A stretch of DNA of 64,000 bases from Pseudomonas anguilliseptica (GCF_900105355.1 NZ_FNSC01000001.1:1984001-2048000); one strand, 5' to 3'. Counted from the first letter of the stretch, positions 28,678 to 39,960 are shown. Notes: generated by a model not told the origin, from the letters alone. A program made the numbers and translations.

Positions 28678-30524
28678 ACCTTCTATTGCTGACCTGTGTC
28701 TTTCCGCTGCTGGGCTGGTTTCTCCTGGCCTTCTCGCGCGGGCGTTTCTCGGAAAACCTCTCGGCGCTGATCGGCGTGGGCTCGGTGGGCCTGTCTGCCC
28801 TGACTGCGGCCTGGGTGATCGTGCAGTTCAACCTCAATCCGCCGGCAAATGGCGTGTTCACCCAGGTGCTGTGGCAGTGGATGAGCGTGGCCGGTTTCGC
28901 GCCGAGCTTCACCCTCTACCTGGACGGCCTGTCCGTGACCATGCTCGGCGTGGTCACGGGTGTGGGCTTTCTGATCCACCTGTTCGCCAGCTGGTACATG
29001 CGCGGTGAAGAGGGCTACTCGCGGTTCTTCGCCTACACCAACCTGTTTATCTTCAGCATGTTGCTGCTGGTGCTGGGCGATAACCTGCTGCTGCTGTATT
29101 TCGGTTGGGAAGGTGTGGGGCTGTGCTCCTACCTGCTGATCGGGTTCTACTTCAAGCACACGCCGAACGGCAATGCAGCACTGAAGGCCTTTATCGTCAC
29201 CCGTATCGGTGATGTATTCATGGCCATCGGCCTGTTTATCCTGTTCCTCCACTTGGGCACCCTGAATATTCAGGAGCTGATGGTGCTGGCGCCGCAGAAG
29301 TATGTGGAAGGCGACAGCTGGCTGTGGATCGCCACGCTGATGCTGCTCGGCGGCGCAGTCGGTAAATCCGCCCAACTGCCGCTGCAAACCTGGCTGGCTG
29401 ACGCGATGGTGGGGCCGACTCCAGTCTCCGCACTGATCCACGCGGCCACCATGGTCACCGCCGGCGTCTACCTGATCGCCCGTACCCATGGCCTGTTCCT
29501 GCTGACGCCGGACATTCTCGAGCTGGTCGGCATCGTCGGCGGTGTGACCCTGGTGCTGGCTGGTTTTGCCGCGCTGGTGCAGACCGACATCAAGCGCATC
29601 CTCGCCTATTCGACCATGAGCCAAATCGGCTACATGTTCCTCGCCCTCGGCGTGGGTGCCTGGGACGCAGCGATCTTCCACCTGATGACCCACGCCTTCT
29701 TCAAGGCCCTGCTGTTCCTCGCTTCCGGTGCGGTGATCAACGCCTGTCACCACGAGCAGAACATCTTCAAGATGGGCGGCCTGTGGAAGAAACTGCCGTT
29801 GGCCTACGCCAGCTTTATCGTCGGCGGCGCGGCCCTGGCGGCGCTGCCGCTGATAACCGCCGGCTTCTACTCCAAGGATAAAATCCTCTGGGAAGCCTTT
29901 GCAAGTGGTCATCAGTGGTTGCTCTATGCCGGCCTGGCGGGCGCCTTCCTGACCTCGATCTACACCTTCCGCCTGATCTTCATCGCCTTTCATGGCGAGC
30001 AGCAGACCGAAGCCCATGCCGGCCATGGCGTCGCTCACTGGCTGCCGCTGGTGACGCTGATCGTGCTGTCGACCTTCGTCGGTGCGCTGATCAGCCCGCC
30101 TCTGGCCGGTGTGCTGCCGCAAAGCGTCGGGCATGCCGGCGGTGAGGCCAAGCACAGTCTGGAAATCGTCTCCGGGGCCATCGCGATCATCGGCATCGTC
30201 CTGGCTGCGCTGCTGTTCCTCGGCAAGCGTAGCTTCGCCACGGCGGTGGCGCAGAGTGCACCGGGGCGCTTCCTCTCGGCCTGGTGGTTCGCCGCCTGGG
30301 GCTTCGACTGGCTCTACGACAAGCTGTTTGTGCAGCCCTACCTGCTGCTTTGCCGGCTGCTCGGGCGTGACCCGATCGACCGCAGCATTGGCCTGATTCC
30401 GCGTCTGGCGCGAGGCGGCAACGCCTTGCTGGCCAGCAGCGAGACTGGTCAGGTGCGTTGGTATGCCACTTCGATTGCCGGGGGCGCCGTGCTGGTGCTC
30501 GCCGTCCTCCTGTTTCTGAATTAA
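28674..30524 (+). CDS. nuoL: NADH-quinone oxidoreductase subunit L
   Basis: Distal antiporter-like, proton-pumping subunit with the long lateral helix. 616 residues and many hydrophobic segments. Conserved motifs include [18 protein letters not shown]-like sequence near residue 145, [26 protein letters not shown], and [18 protein letters not shown]. Overlaps nuoK by 4 bp. Confidence 0.97.
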   Translation: MNLLLLTCVFPLLGWFLLAFSRGRFSENLSALIGVGSVGLSALTAAWVIVQFNLNPPANGVFTQVLWQWMSVAGFAPSFTLYLDGLSVTMLGVVTGVGFLIHLFASWYMRGEEGYSRFFAYTNLFIFSMLLLVLGDNLLLLYFGWEGVGLCSYLLIGFYFKHTPNGNAALKAFIVTRIGDVFMAIGLFILFLHLGTLNIQELMVLAPQKYVEGDSWLWIATLMLLGGAVGKSAQLPLQTWLADAMVGPTPVSALIHAATMVTAGVYLIARTHGLFLLTPDILELVGIVGGVTLVLAGFAALVQTDIKRILAYSTMSQIGYMFLALGVGAWDAAIFHLMTHAFFKALLFLASGAVINACHHEQNIFKMGGLWKKLPLAYASFIVGGAALAALPLITAGFYSKDKILWEAFASGHQWLLYAGLAGAFLTSIYTFRLIFIAFHGEQQTEAHAGHGVAHWLPLVTLIVLSTFVGALISPPLAGVLPQSVGHAGGEAKHSLEIVSGAIAIIGIVLAALLFLGKRSFATAVAQSAPGRFLSAWWFAAWGFDWLYDKLFVQPYLLLCRLLGRDPIDRSIGLIPRLARGGNALLASSETGQVRWYATSIAGGAVLVLAVLLFLN

Positions 30525-30539
30525 GGAAAATAGCCCGTC

Positions 30540-32069
30540 ATGATTCTGCCCTGGCTAATCCTGATCCCCTTTATTGGCGGCTTGCTGTGCTGGCAGTGCG
30601 AGCGCTTCGGCAGCACCTTGCCGCGCTGGATCGCCCTGCTGACCATGTGCCTGCTGTTCGGTCTGGGTCTGTGGCTGTGGGCCACCGGCGACTTCAGCCT
30701 GGCCCCGGCGCCAGGCGCTGCGCCGCAGTGGGCGGCGGAGTTCCAAGTGCCGTGGGTCGAGCGCTTCGGCATAAGCGTGCACCTGGCGCTGGATGGCCTG
30801 TCAGTGCTGATGATCAGCCTCACCGGCCTGCTCGGTGTGCTGTCGGTGCTCTGCTCGTGGAACGAGATTCAGAACCGCGTCGGTTTCTTCCACCTCAACC
30901 TGATGTGGATTCTCGGCGGCGTGGTCGGCGTGTTCCTCGCCGTCGACCTGTTTCTGTTCTTCTTCTTCTGGGAAATGATGCTGGTGCCGATGTTCTTCCT
31001 CATCGCGCTCTGGGGTCACAGCGGCAGCGACGGCAAGACACGCATCTACGCCGCCACCAAGTTCTTCATCTTCACCCAGGCCAGCGGCCTTGTGATGCTG
31101 GTGGCAATCCTCGCCCTGGTGTTCGTGCACTTCGATCAAACCGGCGTGCTGACCTTCAGCTACGCCGACCTGCTGAAGACCCAGATGGCGGCGGGCACCG
31201 AGTACATCCTGATGCTCGGCTTCTTCATCGCCTTCGCGGTGAAGTTCCCGGTCGTGCCGTTCCACTCCTGGCTGCCCGATGCCCACGCACAGGCCCCGAC
31301 CGCCGGCTCCGTGGACCTGGCCGGCATCCTGCTGAAAACTGCCGCCTATGGCCTGATGCGCTTCGCCCTGCCGCTTTTCCCCAATGCGTCGGCAGAGTTT
31401 GCACCGATCGCCCAGTGGCTCGGCGTGTTCGCCATCATCTATGGCGCCCTGCTGTCCTTCGCGCAGACCGATATCAAGCGCCTGGTGGCCTTCTCCAGCG
31501 TGTCGCACATGGGTTTTGTGCTGATCGCCATCTACTCCGCCAGTGAAATTGCCCTGCAGGGCTCGGTGGTGCAGATGATGGCCCATGGCCTCTCCGCTGC
31601 GGCACTGTTCATCCTTTGCGGCCAGCTCTACGAGCGTGTGCATACTCGTGACATGCGCGAGATGGGCGGAATCTGGGCACGCATGCCCTGGTTGCCGGCC
31701 GTTAGCTTGTTCTTTGCGGCCGCAGCACTGGGCCTGCCGGGTACCGGCAACTTCGTCGGTGAGTTCCTGATTCTGATTGGCAGTTTCCAGAGTGCGCCGT
31801 GGGTCACTGTGCTGGCCGCTACCGGCCTGGTATTTGGCTCGGTCTACTCGCTGATCATGATTCATCGCGCCTACTTCGGCCCGGCCAAGGCGGACACTGC
31901 CCTGCCTGGCCTGAAAGCGCGCGAATTGAGCATGGTGCTGGGCCTGGCCGTGCTGCTGATCTTGCTGGGTGTCTACCCGCAGCCGGTGCTCGACACCTCG
32001 GCCGCCACCATGCAAGGCGTGCAGCAGTGGCTGGGTAGCGCCCTCAATCAACCTGTTCTGGCCCGGTAA
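30540..32069 (+). CDS. nuoM: NADH-quinone oxidoreductase subunit M
   Basis: Antiporter-like proton-pumping membrane subunit, 509 residues. The family signature around the discontinuous helix, [20 protein letters not shown], and the [18 protein letters not shown] segment are intact, as is the glutamate in [12 protein letters not shown]. Located 15 bp after nuoL. Confidence 0.97.
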   Translation: MILPWLILIPFIGGLLCWQCERFGSTLPRWIALLTMCLLFGLGLWLWATGDFSLAPAPGAAPQWAAEFQVPWVERFGISVHLALDGLSVLMISLTGLLGVLSVLCSWNEIQNRVGFFHLNLMWILGGVVGVFLAVDLFLFFFFWEMMLVPMFFLIALWGHSGSDGKTRIYAATKFFIFTQASGLVMLVAILALVFVHFDQTGVLTFSYADLLKTQMAAGTEYILMLGFFIAFAVKFPVVPFHSWLPDAHAQAPTAGSVDLAGILLKTAAYGLMRFALPLFPNASAEFAPIAQWLGVFAIIYGALLSFAQTDIKRLVAFSSVSHMGFVLIAIYSASEIALQGSVVQMMAHGLSAAALFILCGQLYERVHTRDMREMGGIWARMPWLPAVSLFFAAAALGLPGTGNFVGEFLILIGSFQSAPWVTVLAATGLVFGSVYSLIMIHRAYFGPAKADTALPGLKARELSMVLGLAVLLILLGVYPQPVLDTSAATMQGVQQWLGSALNQPVLAR

Positions 32070-32092
32070 GCTGCTCAATGGAAAGTCATGCT

Positions 32093-33568
32093 ATGCAACT
32101 GACGACTCAACATTTCATCGCGCTGCTGCCGCTGCTGATCACCAGTGCCACTGCGGTGCTGGTGATGCTGGCAATTGCCTGGAAACGCAACCATGCGATG
32201 ACCTTCGGCATATCGGTGCTGGGCCTCAACCTGGCCCTGCTGTCGCTGATACCAGCCCTGGGCGTGACGCCCATCGAGGTCACCCCGCTGCTGCTGGTGG
32301 ACAAGTTCGCCTGCTACTACATGGCCCTGGTGCTGGCTTCGACCCTGGCCTGCGTGACACTGATCCACGCCTATCTTGGCGGCGAATCGGGCAAGGGCTA
32401 TCCGGGCAACCGCGAAGAGCTGTATCTGCTGATGCTGCTGTCCGCCGCTGGCGGCCTGGTACTGGTCAGCGCGCAGCATCTGGCTGGCCTGTTCATCGGC
32501 CTGGAACTGCTGTCCGTGCCGACCTACGGCATGATTGCCTACGCCTTCTTCAACAAGCGCTCGCTGGAAGCCGGCATCAAGTACATGGTGCTGTCGGCCG
32601 CCGGTTCGGCCTTCCTGTTGTTCGGCATGGCCCTGCTCTATGCCGAGTCCGGCAGCCTGACCTTCGCCGGTATCGGTGCCAAGCTGGCCGCCGATGGCCT
32701 GCCGAGCATGCTGGCGCAGATTGGCGTAGGCATGATGCTGATCGGTCTGGCGTTCAAACTGTCGCTGGTGCCGTTCCACCTTTGGACGCCAGACGTCTAT
32801 GAAGGTGCGCCGGCACCGGTGGCCGCCTTTCTCGCTACGGCCAGCAAAGTTGCGGTGTTTGCCGTGCTGCTGCGCCTGTATCAGGTATCGCCAGCGGCTG
32901 CCGGCGGCTGGCTGAATGACCTGCTGACGCTGATTGCGATTGCCTCGATCATCTTTGGCAACCTGCTGGCGCTGCTGCAGAACAACCTCAAGCGTCTGCT
33001 CGGTTATTCCTCCATCGCGCACTTCGGTTACCTGCTGGTGGCGTTGATCGCCAGCAAGGGCCTGGCCGTGGAAGCGGTTGGCGTTTACCTGGCCACCTAT
33101 GTGCTGACCAGCCTGGGTGCGTTCGGCGTGATCACTTTGATGTCGACGCCCTACAGCGGCCGTGATGCCGATGCCCTGTACGAATACCGTGGGCTGTTCT
33201 GGCGCCGTCCGTACCTGACCGCTGTGCTGACCGTGATGATGTTGTCGCTGGCCGGCATTCCGCTGACGGCCGGGTTTATCGGCAAGTTCTACGTGGTTGC
33301 TGCCGGTGTGCAATCGCAGCAATGGTGGCTGCTGGCCGCTCTGGTGCTCGGTAGCGCCATTGGCGTGTTCTATTACCTGCGGGTGATGGTCACCCTGTTT
33401 ATGCTCGAGCCGAACCTGCGTCGCCACGATGCACCCTTCAACTGGGCGCAGCGTGCTGGCGGCATGATGCTGCTATTCGTTGCCGTGCTGGCCTTCTTCC
33501 TCGGTGTGTATCCACAGCCGCTATTGGTGCTGGTGCAACAGGCCAGCTTGGTGGCACTGTTGCCCTGA
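32093..33568 (+). CDS. nuoN: NADH-quinone oxidoreductase subunit N
   Basis: Third antiporter-like proton-pumping subunit and last nuo gene. FHLWTPDVYEGAPAPVAAFL and NLKRLLGYSSIAHFGYLL are the expected motifs. The ATG at 32093 gives 491 residues and has GGAAAG upstream; an in-frame ATG at 32078 would add five residues. No terminator follows: the next gene starts 24 bp downstream. Confidence 0.96.
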   Translation: MQLTTQHFIALLPLLITSATAVLVMLAIAWKRNHAMTFGISVLGLNLALLSLIPALGVTPIEVTPLLLVDKFACYYMALVLASTLACVTLIHAYLGGESGKGYPGNREELYLLMLLSAAGGLVLVSAQHLAGLFIGLELLSVPTYGMIAYAFFNKRSLEAGIKYMVLSAAGSAFLLFGMALLYAESGSLTFAGIGAKLAADGLPSMLAQIGVGMMLIGLAFKLSLVPFHLWTPDVYEGAPAPVAAFLATASKVAVFAVLLRLYQVSPAAAGGWLNDLLTLIAIASIIFGNLLALLQNNLKRLLGYSSIAHFGYLLVALIASKGLAVEAVGVYLATYVLTSLGAFGVITLMSTPYSGRDADALYEYRGLFWRRPYLTAVLTVMMLSLAGIPLTAGFIGKFYVVAAGVQSQQWWLLAALVLGSAIGVFYYLRVMVTLFMLEPNLRRHDAPFNWAQRAGGMMLLFVAVLAFFLGVYPQPLLVLVQQASLVALLP

Positions 33569-33592
33569 TAAATAACCAGGGAATACGCAACG

Positions 33593-34444
33593 ATGAGTAA
33601 GACACTGATGATCGCCGGCTGTGGCGATGTCGGCAGCCGTCTGGGTCAGCAGCTAAGCGCTGCAGGCTGGACGGTGTATGGCCTGCGCCGTAGCGTGGCA
33701 CTGCTGCCACAGGGTATTCGTCCGGTTGCCGGTGATCTGCAGGCCGATGCCTGCCCGGCCACCTGGCCGAGCGAACCGCTGGATTACCTGGTGTATTGCG
33801 CGGCCGCCACCGAACACGATGAGGCCGGCTATCGCGCCGCCTATGTCGACGGTCTGCGCCGCGTGCTTGGCTGGTTGGCGCAACAGGGGCAACGGCCCAA
33901 GCGCCTGCTGTTTGTCTCCAGCAGTGGCGTGTATGGCCAACAGCTCGGTGAGTGGGTGGATGAGGCTTCGCCAGCAGAAGCCGATAGCTACTCCGGGCGG
34001 ATCATGCGCGAGGCCGAGCAGCTGGCTTTGCATAGCGGACTGCCCGCCAGTCTGGTACGCCTTACCGGCATCTACGGCCCAGGCCGCGAATGGTTGCTCA
34101 AGCAGGTGCGCCAAGGCTATCGCGTGGTCAGCGAACCGCCGCTGTACGGCAACCGCATCCATGTCGATGACGCGGCGGGGCTACTGGCCTATCTGCTGCA
34201 GGCCGATGCCCGTGGTGTGGAGCTGGATGACTGCTATATCGGCGTCGACGATCAGCCGGCGCCGCTGCATGAGGTGGTGGCCTGGTTGCGCGAGCAGCTG
34301 GAGGTCAGCCATTGGTCCGAGCAGTCGACGGTGCGCCGCTCGGGCAGCAAGCGTTGCAGCAACGCCCGCGCCCGCGCCCTGGGCTGGGAGCCGCATTACC
34401 CGAGTTATCGCGAGGGGTACCGGGCGATTCTGCAGCAGCTGTAG
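33593..34444 (+). CDS. NAD(P)-dependent epimerase/reductase-like protein (extended SDR, YeeZ type)
   Basis: A 283-residue Rossmann protein. MSKTLMIAGCGDVGSRLGQQL carries the GxGxxG nucleotide motif at the N-terminus; SSSGVYG at about 112-118 is the usual SDR active-site strand, but the YxxxK pair is replaced (SYSGRIMREAEQ), so catalysis may differ from sugar epimerases. It resembles E. coli YeeZ, whose substrate is unknown. It begins 24 bp after nuoN without a terminator, so it is probably transcribed with the nuo operon, at least in part. It converges on the lipoprotein gene. Confidence 0.8.
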   Translation: MSKTLMIAGCGDVGSRLGQQLSAAGWTVYGLRRSVALLPQGIRPVAGDLQADACPATWPSEPLDYLVYCAAATEHDEAGYRAAYVDGLRRVLGWLAQQGQRPKRLLFVSSSGVYGQQLGEWVDEASPAEADSYSGRIMREAEQLALHSGLPASLVRLTGIYGPGREWLLKQVRQGYRVVSEPPLYGNRIHVDDAAGLLAYLLQADARGVELDDCYIGVDDQPAPLHEVVAWLREQLEVSHWSEQSTVRRSGSKRCSNARARALGWEPHYPSYREGYRAILQQL

Positions 34445-34463
34445 CTTGGCGTTTTGCGCGGGT

Positions 34464-35198
34464 TTAGCGTTTGACCAGCAGCCAGCGCTGCTGGCCTTTG
34501 TAGTAGCTGGGCATTTCATCGATCTGCGAGCGATTGAGCGCTTTGAAGACGCGCAACTGATCGCCTTCACGCTCGAACAGCCAGCTTTGCCCCTGGTCGC
34601 CCAGTTGCAGCCAGAGGCTGTCGAACTCGCCGCTCATGGCCGCACAGTCACCTGCCAGACACAACGCATAACGCTCTGCGCCTGGCAGCCCCAGCAGGCT
34701 GCCATCGGCCTGGAACAGCACCAGGGCGCCTTCGCCCAGGCCTTCCTTGATCAGCCAGGTGCCGCCCAGGTAAGCGCTGTACAGCGCCTGCTCGAAGCTG
34801 CTCCCCGGTGGCGCCAGTAGGCCGGGCGCTGCGGGTGCGCGGACAAAGCGCTGCTCCGGCCAGGTATCGCTCTGCGCCTGAATCAGTTCGCCGTGGCTGA
34901 GGCTCAGGGTTTCCTGAAAGTCACCATAGAAGTGCACGCGCAACTGGCCATCGGCCTGGCGCTCGAAGCTGCCTTCGCCATGCTCGAAACCATTGCTGAA
35001 GCTGGCGAGCTGGCGCTGGTTGTCGAGTTGCCATTCCAGATTGGGGCCGTAGGCCTGCAGGGCCTCGCGCAGGTTGCCGCTTTCGACGGCCGCTTCAATG
35101 GCGGCCTGGTTGATCCAGGTGCCGCTGGGGTCGTGTGAAGGGCTGGCGCAACCGCTGAGCAGGACGCCGGAGAGCAAAGCAACAAACAGGCAACGCAT
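34464..35198 (-). CDS. Lipoprotein of unknown function
   Basis: A 244-residue protein with a lipoprotein signal: MRCLFVALLSGVLLSGCAS, lipobox LSGC with C17 as the acylated residue; S at +2 would favour the outer membrane. The mature part shows two similar beta-rich halves (GNLREALQAYGPNLEWQLDNQ and later GGTWLIKEGLGEGALVLFQADG), suggesting an internal duplication of an antiparallel sheet. No catalytic motif is seen. It stands alone between convergent nuo-linked genes and ridA. Confidence 0.75.
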   Translation of the reverse strand: MRCLFVALLSGVLLSGCASPSHDPSGTWINQAAIEAAVESGNLREALQAYGPNLEWQLDNQRQLASFSNGFEHGEGSFERQADGQLRVHFYGDFQETLSLSHGELIQAQSDTWPEQRFVRAPAAPGLLAPPGSSFEQALYSAYLGGTWLIKEGLGEGALVLFQADGSLLGLPGAERYALCLAGDCAAMSGEFDSLWLQLGDQGQSWLFEREGDQLRVFKALNRSQIDEMPSYYKGQQRWLLVKR

Positions 35199-35246
35199 GC
35201 GGCGTCCTCAAGAGGGATGGGCGGGGCAGCGGCCCCGCCGAGGGGC

Positions 35247-35627
35247 TTATTCAAGAACCAGAATAGCGTCCATTTCTACCTGCGAGCCACGTGGCAGGGC
35301 GGCTACGCCGATGGCGGCACGGGCCGGGTAGGGCTGCTCGAAGTAACGGCCCATGACTTCATTGACCTTGGCAAAGTGCGACAGGTCGGTGAGGAAGATG
35401 TTCAGCTTGACGATGTCCTTGAACGAGCCGCCAGCCGCTTCGGCCACGGCCTTGAGGTTCTCGAATACCTGCACGGTCTGGGCTTCGAAGCCTTCCACCA
35501 GTTCCATGGTTTTCGGGTCCAGCGGGATCTGCCCGGACATGTACACGGTGTTGCCTGCCTTGATCGCCTGGGAGTAAGTGCCGATTGCGGCTGGGGCCTT
35601 GTCGCTGGTGATAACGCTCTTGCTCAT
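35247..35627 (-). CDS. ridA: RidA-family enamine/imine deaminase
   Basis: A 126-residue cytoplasmic RidA (YjgF/YER057c/UK114) protein that hydrolyses reactive 2-aminoacrylate-type enamines made by PLP enzymes. Core features are present: [20 protein letters not shown], and the Arg that binds the carboxylate in [23 protein letters not shown]. The ATG at 35627 fits family length; the longer in-frame start at 35660 has no homologous sequence. It is downstream of spoT, an order shared with P. aeruginosa. Confidence 0.95.
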   Translation of the reverse strand: MSKSVITSDKAPAAIGTYSQAIKAGNTVYMSGQIPLDPKTMELVEGFEAQTVQVFENLKAVAEAAGGSFKDIVKLNIFLTDLSHFAKVNEVMGRYFEQPYPARAAIGVAALPRGSQVEMDAILVLE

Positions 35628-35774
35628 GGGAACTCCTGTAAAGCTGATGTGGAGGAACACTGCAGCGCAAATGGGCGCGCTGCCAGTTAGATTGCCTAGG
35701 TTGGGTGAAAGCCACAGCGGCTGTCAAAGTACAGCTGGTGGCTGATTGCGCTGTTCAATTTTGAAGTTGGCCGA

Positions 35775-37883
35775 TCAGGCGCGCGCGCGGGTGATGCGGA
35801 TTACCCCGGTCAAGGCGCGTAGTTTCTTGATCACCCGGGCCAGGTGTACACGGTCATGCACGCTGACCACCAGCTGTACGACGCTGATACGACCATCGCG
35901 CTCGTCCATGCTGATCTTCTCGATGTTGCCGTCAGCGGCGTTGACGCTGCCGGCCAGCAGGGCGATCAGGCCGCGCTGGTGCTCAAGCTCGACGCGCAGT
36001 TCGACATTGAACTCGCCGGTAACGTCCTTGGCCCAGGACAGCTGGATGCATTTTTCCGGGTTGTGGCGGATCTCGCCGATGTTCTTGCAGCTGTCCAGGT
36101 GCGCCACCATGCCTTTGCCGGCGGACAGGTGGCCGACAATCGGATCGCCCGGAATCGGCGTGCAGCATTTGGCGTAGCTCAGCACCAGGCCTTCGGTGCC
36201 ACGGATGGCCAGTGGGCCCTCGCTGCTTGGCAGCGCTTCGTTGCTGTCGCTGAGCAGGCGGCGCGCGACCACGTAGGCCATGCGGTTGCCCAGGCCGATG
36301 TCTTCGAGCAGGTCTTCGATAACGTCCTGATGGTATTCGGCCAGCACCGCCTTCACCCGCTCCGGCGAGAGCTTGTCGACGCGGCTGTCGAAACCGGCGA
36401 GCACCTTGTTCAGCAGGCGCTCGCCGAGGCTGATGGATTCCGAGCGGCGCTGCAGCTTCAGAGCGTGACGAATATGCGTGCGGGCCTTGCCGGTGACCAC
36501 GAAGCTCAGCCAGGCCGGGTTTGGCCGGGCGCCGGGGGCGGTGACGATTTCCACCGTCGAACCGCTTTCCAGGGCTTGCGACAGCGGCGCCAGGCGGCGG
36601 TTGATGCGGCAGGCGATGCAGGTGTTGCCGACATCGGTGTGCACCGCGTAAGCGAAATCGACCGCCGTGGAGCCTTTCGGCAGCTCCATGATGCGGCCCT
36701 TGGGCGTGAACACGTAGACCTCGTCGGGGAACAGGTCGATCTTCACGCTCTCGATAAATTCCAGCGAGTTGCCGGCGCGTTGCTGCATCTCCAGCACGCC
36801 CTTGACCCACTGCCGCGCGCGCGCGTGGCTGCCCTTGGGCTGGTCTTCCTCGTTGGATTTGTACAGCCAGTGTGCGGCAATGCCGTTGTTGGCCAGTTCT
36901 TCCATCTCGCGGGTACGGATTTGAATCTCGATCGGTACGCCGTGCATGCCGAACAGCGTGGTGTGCAGCGACTGGTAGCCGTTGGCCTTGGGGATTGCGA
37001 TGTAATCCTTGAAGCGGCCGGGCAAGGGCTTGTACAGGTTGTGCACGGCGCCGAGCACGCGGTAACAGGTGTCGACCTTGTCGACGACGATGCGGAAGGC
37101 ATAGACGTCCATGATTTCGTTGAACGCCCGGCGCTTGCCGCGCATCTTCTGGTAGATGCCGTAGAGGTGCTTCTCGCGGCCCATCACCTCGCCTTCCATG
37201 CCTTCACGGGCCAGACAGTGGGTGATCGACTCTTCGATCTTGTTGACGATTTCCTTGCGGTTGCCCCGAGCACGCTTGACCGCTGTGCGGATGCGCTCGG
37301 AGCGCATCGGGTGCATGGCCTTGAAGCCCAGGTCTTCGAACTCGATGCGCATGCTGTGCATGCCCAGGCGGTTGGCAATCGGTGCGTAGATTTCCAGGGT
37401 TTCCTTGGCAATGCGTCGGCGTTTTTCGCCGGACAGCACTTCCAGGGTGCGCATGTTGTGCAGGCGGTCGGCCAGCTTGACCAGAATTACCCGGATATCG
37501 CGGGCCATGGCCATGGCCATTTTCTGGAAGTTTTCGGCTTGCGCTTCGGCCTTGGTCTCGAAGTTCATCTGGGTCAGTTTGCTGACCCCGTCGACCAGTT
37601 CCGCCACGGATTCGCCGAACTGCGCGTCCAGAGCTTCTTTGGCGATGCCGGTGTCTTCGATCACGTCATGCAGCATCGCGGCCATCAGGCTCTGATGGTC
37701 CATGTGCATGTCAGCCAGGATGCTCGCCACCGCCAGGGGATGGGTGACGTAGGCTTCGCCGCTACGGCGGCGTTGGCCGTCGTGGGCTTGTTCGGCGTAG
37801 AAATAGGCGCGGCGAACCAGGTTGACCTGGTCGCCGTCGAGGTAGGTCGAAAGTCTGTCGGCGAGGGCGTCTATGCTCGGCAT
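35775..37883 (-). CDS. spoT: Bifunctional (p)ppGpp synthetase/hydrolase SpoT
   Basis: A 702-residue stringent-response enzyme. The HD hydrolase domain (about 25-180) has HDGQRRRSGEAYVTHPLAVA and MLHDVIEDT; the synthetase domain (about 235-345) has YRVLGAVHNLYKPLPGRFKDYIAIPKANGYQSLHT, here cited to mark the nucleotide site. TGS (about 385-445) and ACT (about 630-700) domains complete it. The hydrolase HD pair is intact, which separates it from RelA. Followed by ridA; rpoZ lies 60 bp upstream in the same orientation. Confidence 0.97.
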   Translation of the reverse strand: MPSIDALADRLSTYLDGDQVNLVRRAYFYAEQAHDGQRRRSGEAYVTHPLAVASILADMHMDHQSLMAAMLHDVIEDTGIAKEALDAQFGESVAELVDGVSKLTQMNFETKAEAQAENFQKMAMAMARDIRVILVKLADRLHNMRTLEVLSGEKRRRIAKETLEIYAPIANRLGMHSMRIEFEDLGFKAMHPMRSERIRTAVKRARGNRKEIVNKIEESITHCLAREGMEGEVMGREKHLYGIYQKMRGKRRAFNEIMDVYAFRIVVDKVDTCYRVLGAVHNLYKPLPGRFKDYIAIPKANGYQSLHTTLFGMHGVPIEIQIRTREMEELANNGIAAHWLYKSNEEDQPKGSHARARQWVKGVLEMQQRAGNSLEFIESVKIDLFPDEVYVFTPKGRIMELPKGSTAVDFAYAVHTDVGNTCIACRINRRLAPLSQALESGSTVEIVTAPGARPNPAWLSFVVTGKARTHIRHALKLQRRSESISLGERLLNKVLAGFDSRVDKLSPERVKAVLAEYHQDVIEDLLEDIGLGNRMAYVVARRLLSDSNEALPSSEGPLAIRGTEGLVLSYAKCCTPIPGDPIVGHLSAGKGMVAHLDSCKNIGEIRHNPEKCIQLSWAKDVTGEFNVELRVELEHQRGLIALLAGSVNAADGNIEKISMDERDGRISVVQLVVSVHDRVHLARVIKKLRALTGVIRITRARA

Positions 37884-37943
37884 GGGCGTTCCCCTTGCCG
37901 ATTCAGATGACCCTGCGCCTGACGACGTCGACCCGGCATAGGC

Positions 37944-38207
37944 TTACAGAGGCTCGTTAGCCTCTTCCTCGAATGCAGCAAACAGTGGTTCTTCTTCGAC
38001 GATATCGTCTTGGGCGATGACATCGTAGCTCATCAGGCCAGCGGCGATTTCGCGCAGCGCGACTACGGTCGGCTTGTCATTTTCCCAAGCCAGCTTCGGC
38101 TCTTTGCCACCGGTAGCCAGTTGGCGCGAGCGCTTGGTAGCGAGCATGACCAGCTCGAAGCGGTTATCAACGTGATCCAGGCAATCTTCGACGGTAACGC
38201 GGGCCAT
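37944..38207 (-). CDS. rpoZ: RNA polymerase omega subunit
   Basis: An 87-residue omega subunit that stabilises beta' and forms one ppGpp-binding site with it. [30 protein letters not shown] is the conserved N-terminal core, with an acidic C-terminal tail. It sits between gmk and spoT, a conserved grouping that links ppGpp synthesis with its target. Confidence 0.97.
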   Translation of the reverse strand: MARVTVEDCLDHVDNRFELVMLATKRSRQLATGGKEPKLAWENDKPTVVALREIAAGLMSYDVIAQDDIVEEEPLFAAFEEEANEPL

Positions 38208-38321
38208 GGTGTTCCTCGTAGCAAATGCGTAATAGAGCTGGGCCCAAATGGGCGAGCGGACTGGATAGTCTAAAAAATCACCAGCATTAAGGGAAGCTTT
38301 GATTTGTCGCGGCGGGATAAG

Positions 38322-38945
<624 letters not shown>

Positions 38946-38991
38946 TCAATCCTGAAACGCGTTGTTCGAAGAGTAGCAGTAGCGGTTTGCC

Positions 38992-39855
38992 TTACTCGAT
39001 GTTCTGCACTTGTTCGCGCATCTGCTCGATCAGCACTTTCAGGTTTACCGCCGCCTGGGTGCTGCGGGTGTCGAAAGCCTTGGAGCCAAGGGTGTTGGCT
39101 TCGCGGTTGAGTTCCTGCATCAGGAAGTCCAGGCGCCGGCCGGCTTGCCCACCGGTTTTCAGCACGCGTCGCACTTCACTGACGTGAGTGCTGAGGCGGT
39201 CCAGCTCTTCGGTGACATCGCTTTTCTGCGCCAGAATCACCAGCTCTTGCTCCAGGCGCTGCGGGTCGAGTTCGGCCTGCATCTCGGCACAACGGTCGAT
39301 AATTTTCTGGCGTTGTCCGGCAAGCATCTGCGGTACCAGTTCGCGTAGGGCAGCCACCTGTTCGAGGATGCTGTCCAGGCGCTCATTGAGTAGCTTGGCC
39401 AGCTCTGCGCCCTCGCGTTCGCGGCCTTTCTTCAACTCGGTCAACGCTTCGTTGAACAGCGCCAGAGCCCTCTGGTTCAGGGCTTGCGGGTCGGCAGCAT
39501 CGGCTACCAGTACACCAGGCCAGCCAAGCACTTCCAGTGGGTTGAGTGCGGCGGGCTGCTTGATCAGGCCAGCCACGCTTTCGGCGGCGGCGACCAGTTG
39601 CGCGGCGCGCTCCAGGTCAACTTGCAGGGCTTTACCAGCATTGTCGTCGCTAAAGCGCAGGGTGCACTCGACTTTGCCGCGCGACAGGCCATTGCGCAGT
39701 GCTTCGCGCGCCGCGCCTTCGAGGTCACGAAAGCTTTCCGGCAGGCGCAGGTGAGGTTCCAGGTAGCGATGGTTGACCGAGCGCAGCTCCCAGCTCAGGG
39801 TGCCGTTGGCTCCGGCCTGCTCGGCGCGGGCGAAGGCGGTCATGCTGTGGATCAT
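38992..39855 (-). CDS. yicC: YicC-family endoribonuclease-like protein
   Basis: A 287-residue YicC protein, starting MIHSMTAFARAEQ, the hallmark N-terminus, and ending with the DUF1732 segment (DFLMQELNREANTLGSKAFD). E. coli YicC has reported RNase activity and is connected to stress and small-RNA decay. The ATG at 39855 follows a GAGG-like site (GCGAGGTTCGCCCC); an upstream in-frame start is rejected because it lacks homology. Divergent from rph across about 140 bp. Confidence 0.93.
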   Translation of the reverse strand: MIHSMTAFARAEQAGANGTLSWELRSVNHRYLEPHLRLPESFRDLEGAAREALRNGLSRGKVECTLRFSDDNAGKALQVDLERAAQLVAAAESVAGLIKQPAALNPLEVLGWPGVLVADAADPQALNQRALALFNEALTELKKGREREGAELAKLLNERLDSILEQVAALRELVPQMLAGQRQKIIDRCAEMQAELDPQRLEQELVILAQKSDVTEELDRLSTHVSEVRRVLKTGGQAGRRLDFLMQELNREANTLGSKAFDTRSTQAAVNLKVLIEQMREQVQNIE

Positions 39856-39954
39856 GGGGCGAACCTCGCGAAAAGTCGGAACGAAAGGCGCAGGATTGTA
39901 GCGCAGTGCGTCGGCCGCTCCCAATTCGGCACACCCGCTACGGGCTTACGGCCC

Positions 39955-39960
39955 TATAAT
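39955..39960 (+). promoter_or_regulatory. Candidate -10 box for rph
   Basis: A perfect TATAAT lies 38 bp before the rph start. No good -35 box is found at 16-18 bp, so this is only a partial promoter call. Confidence 0.4.
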
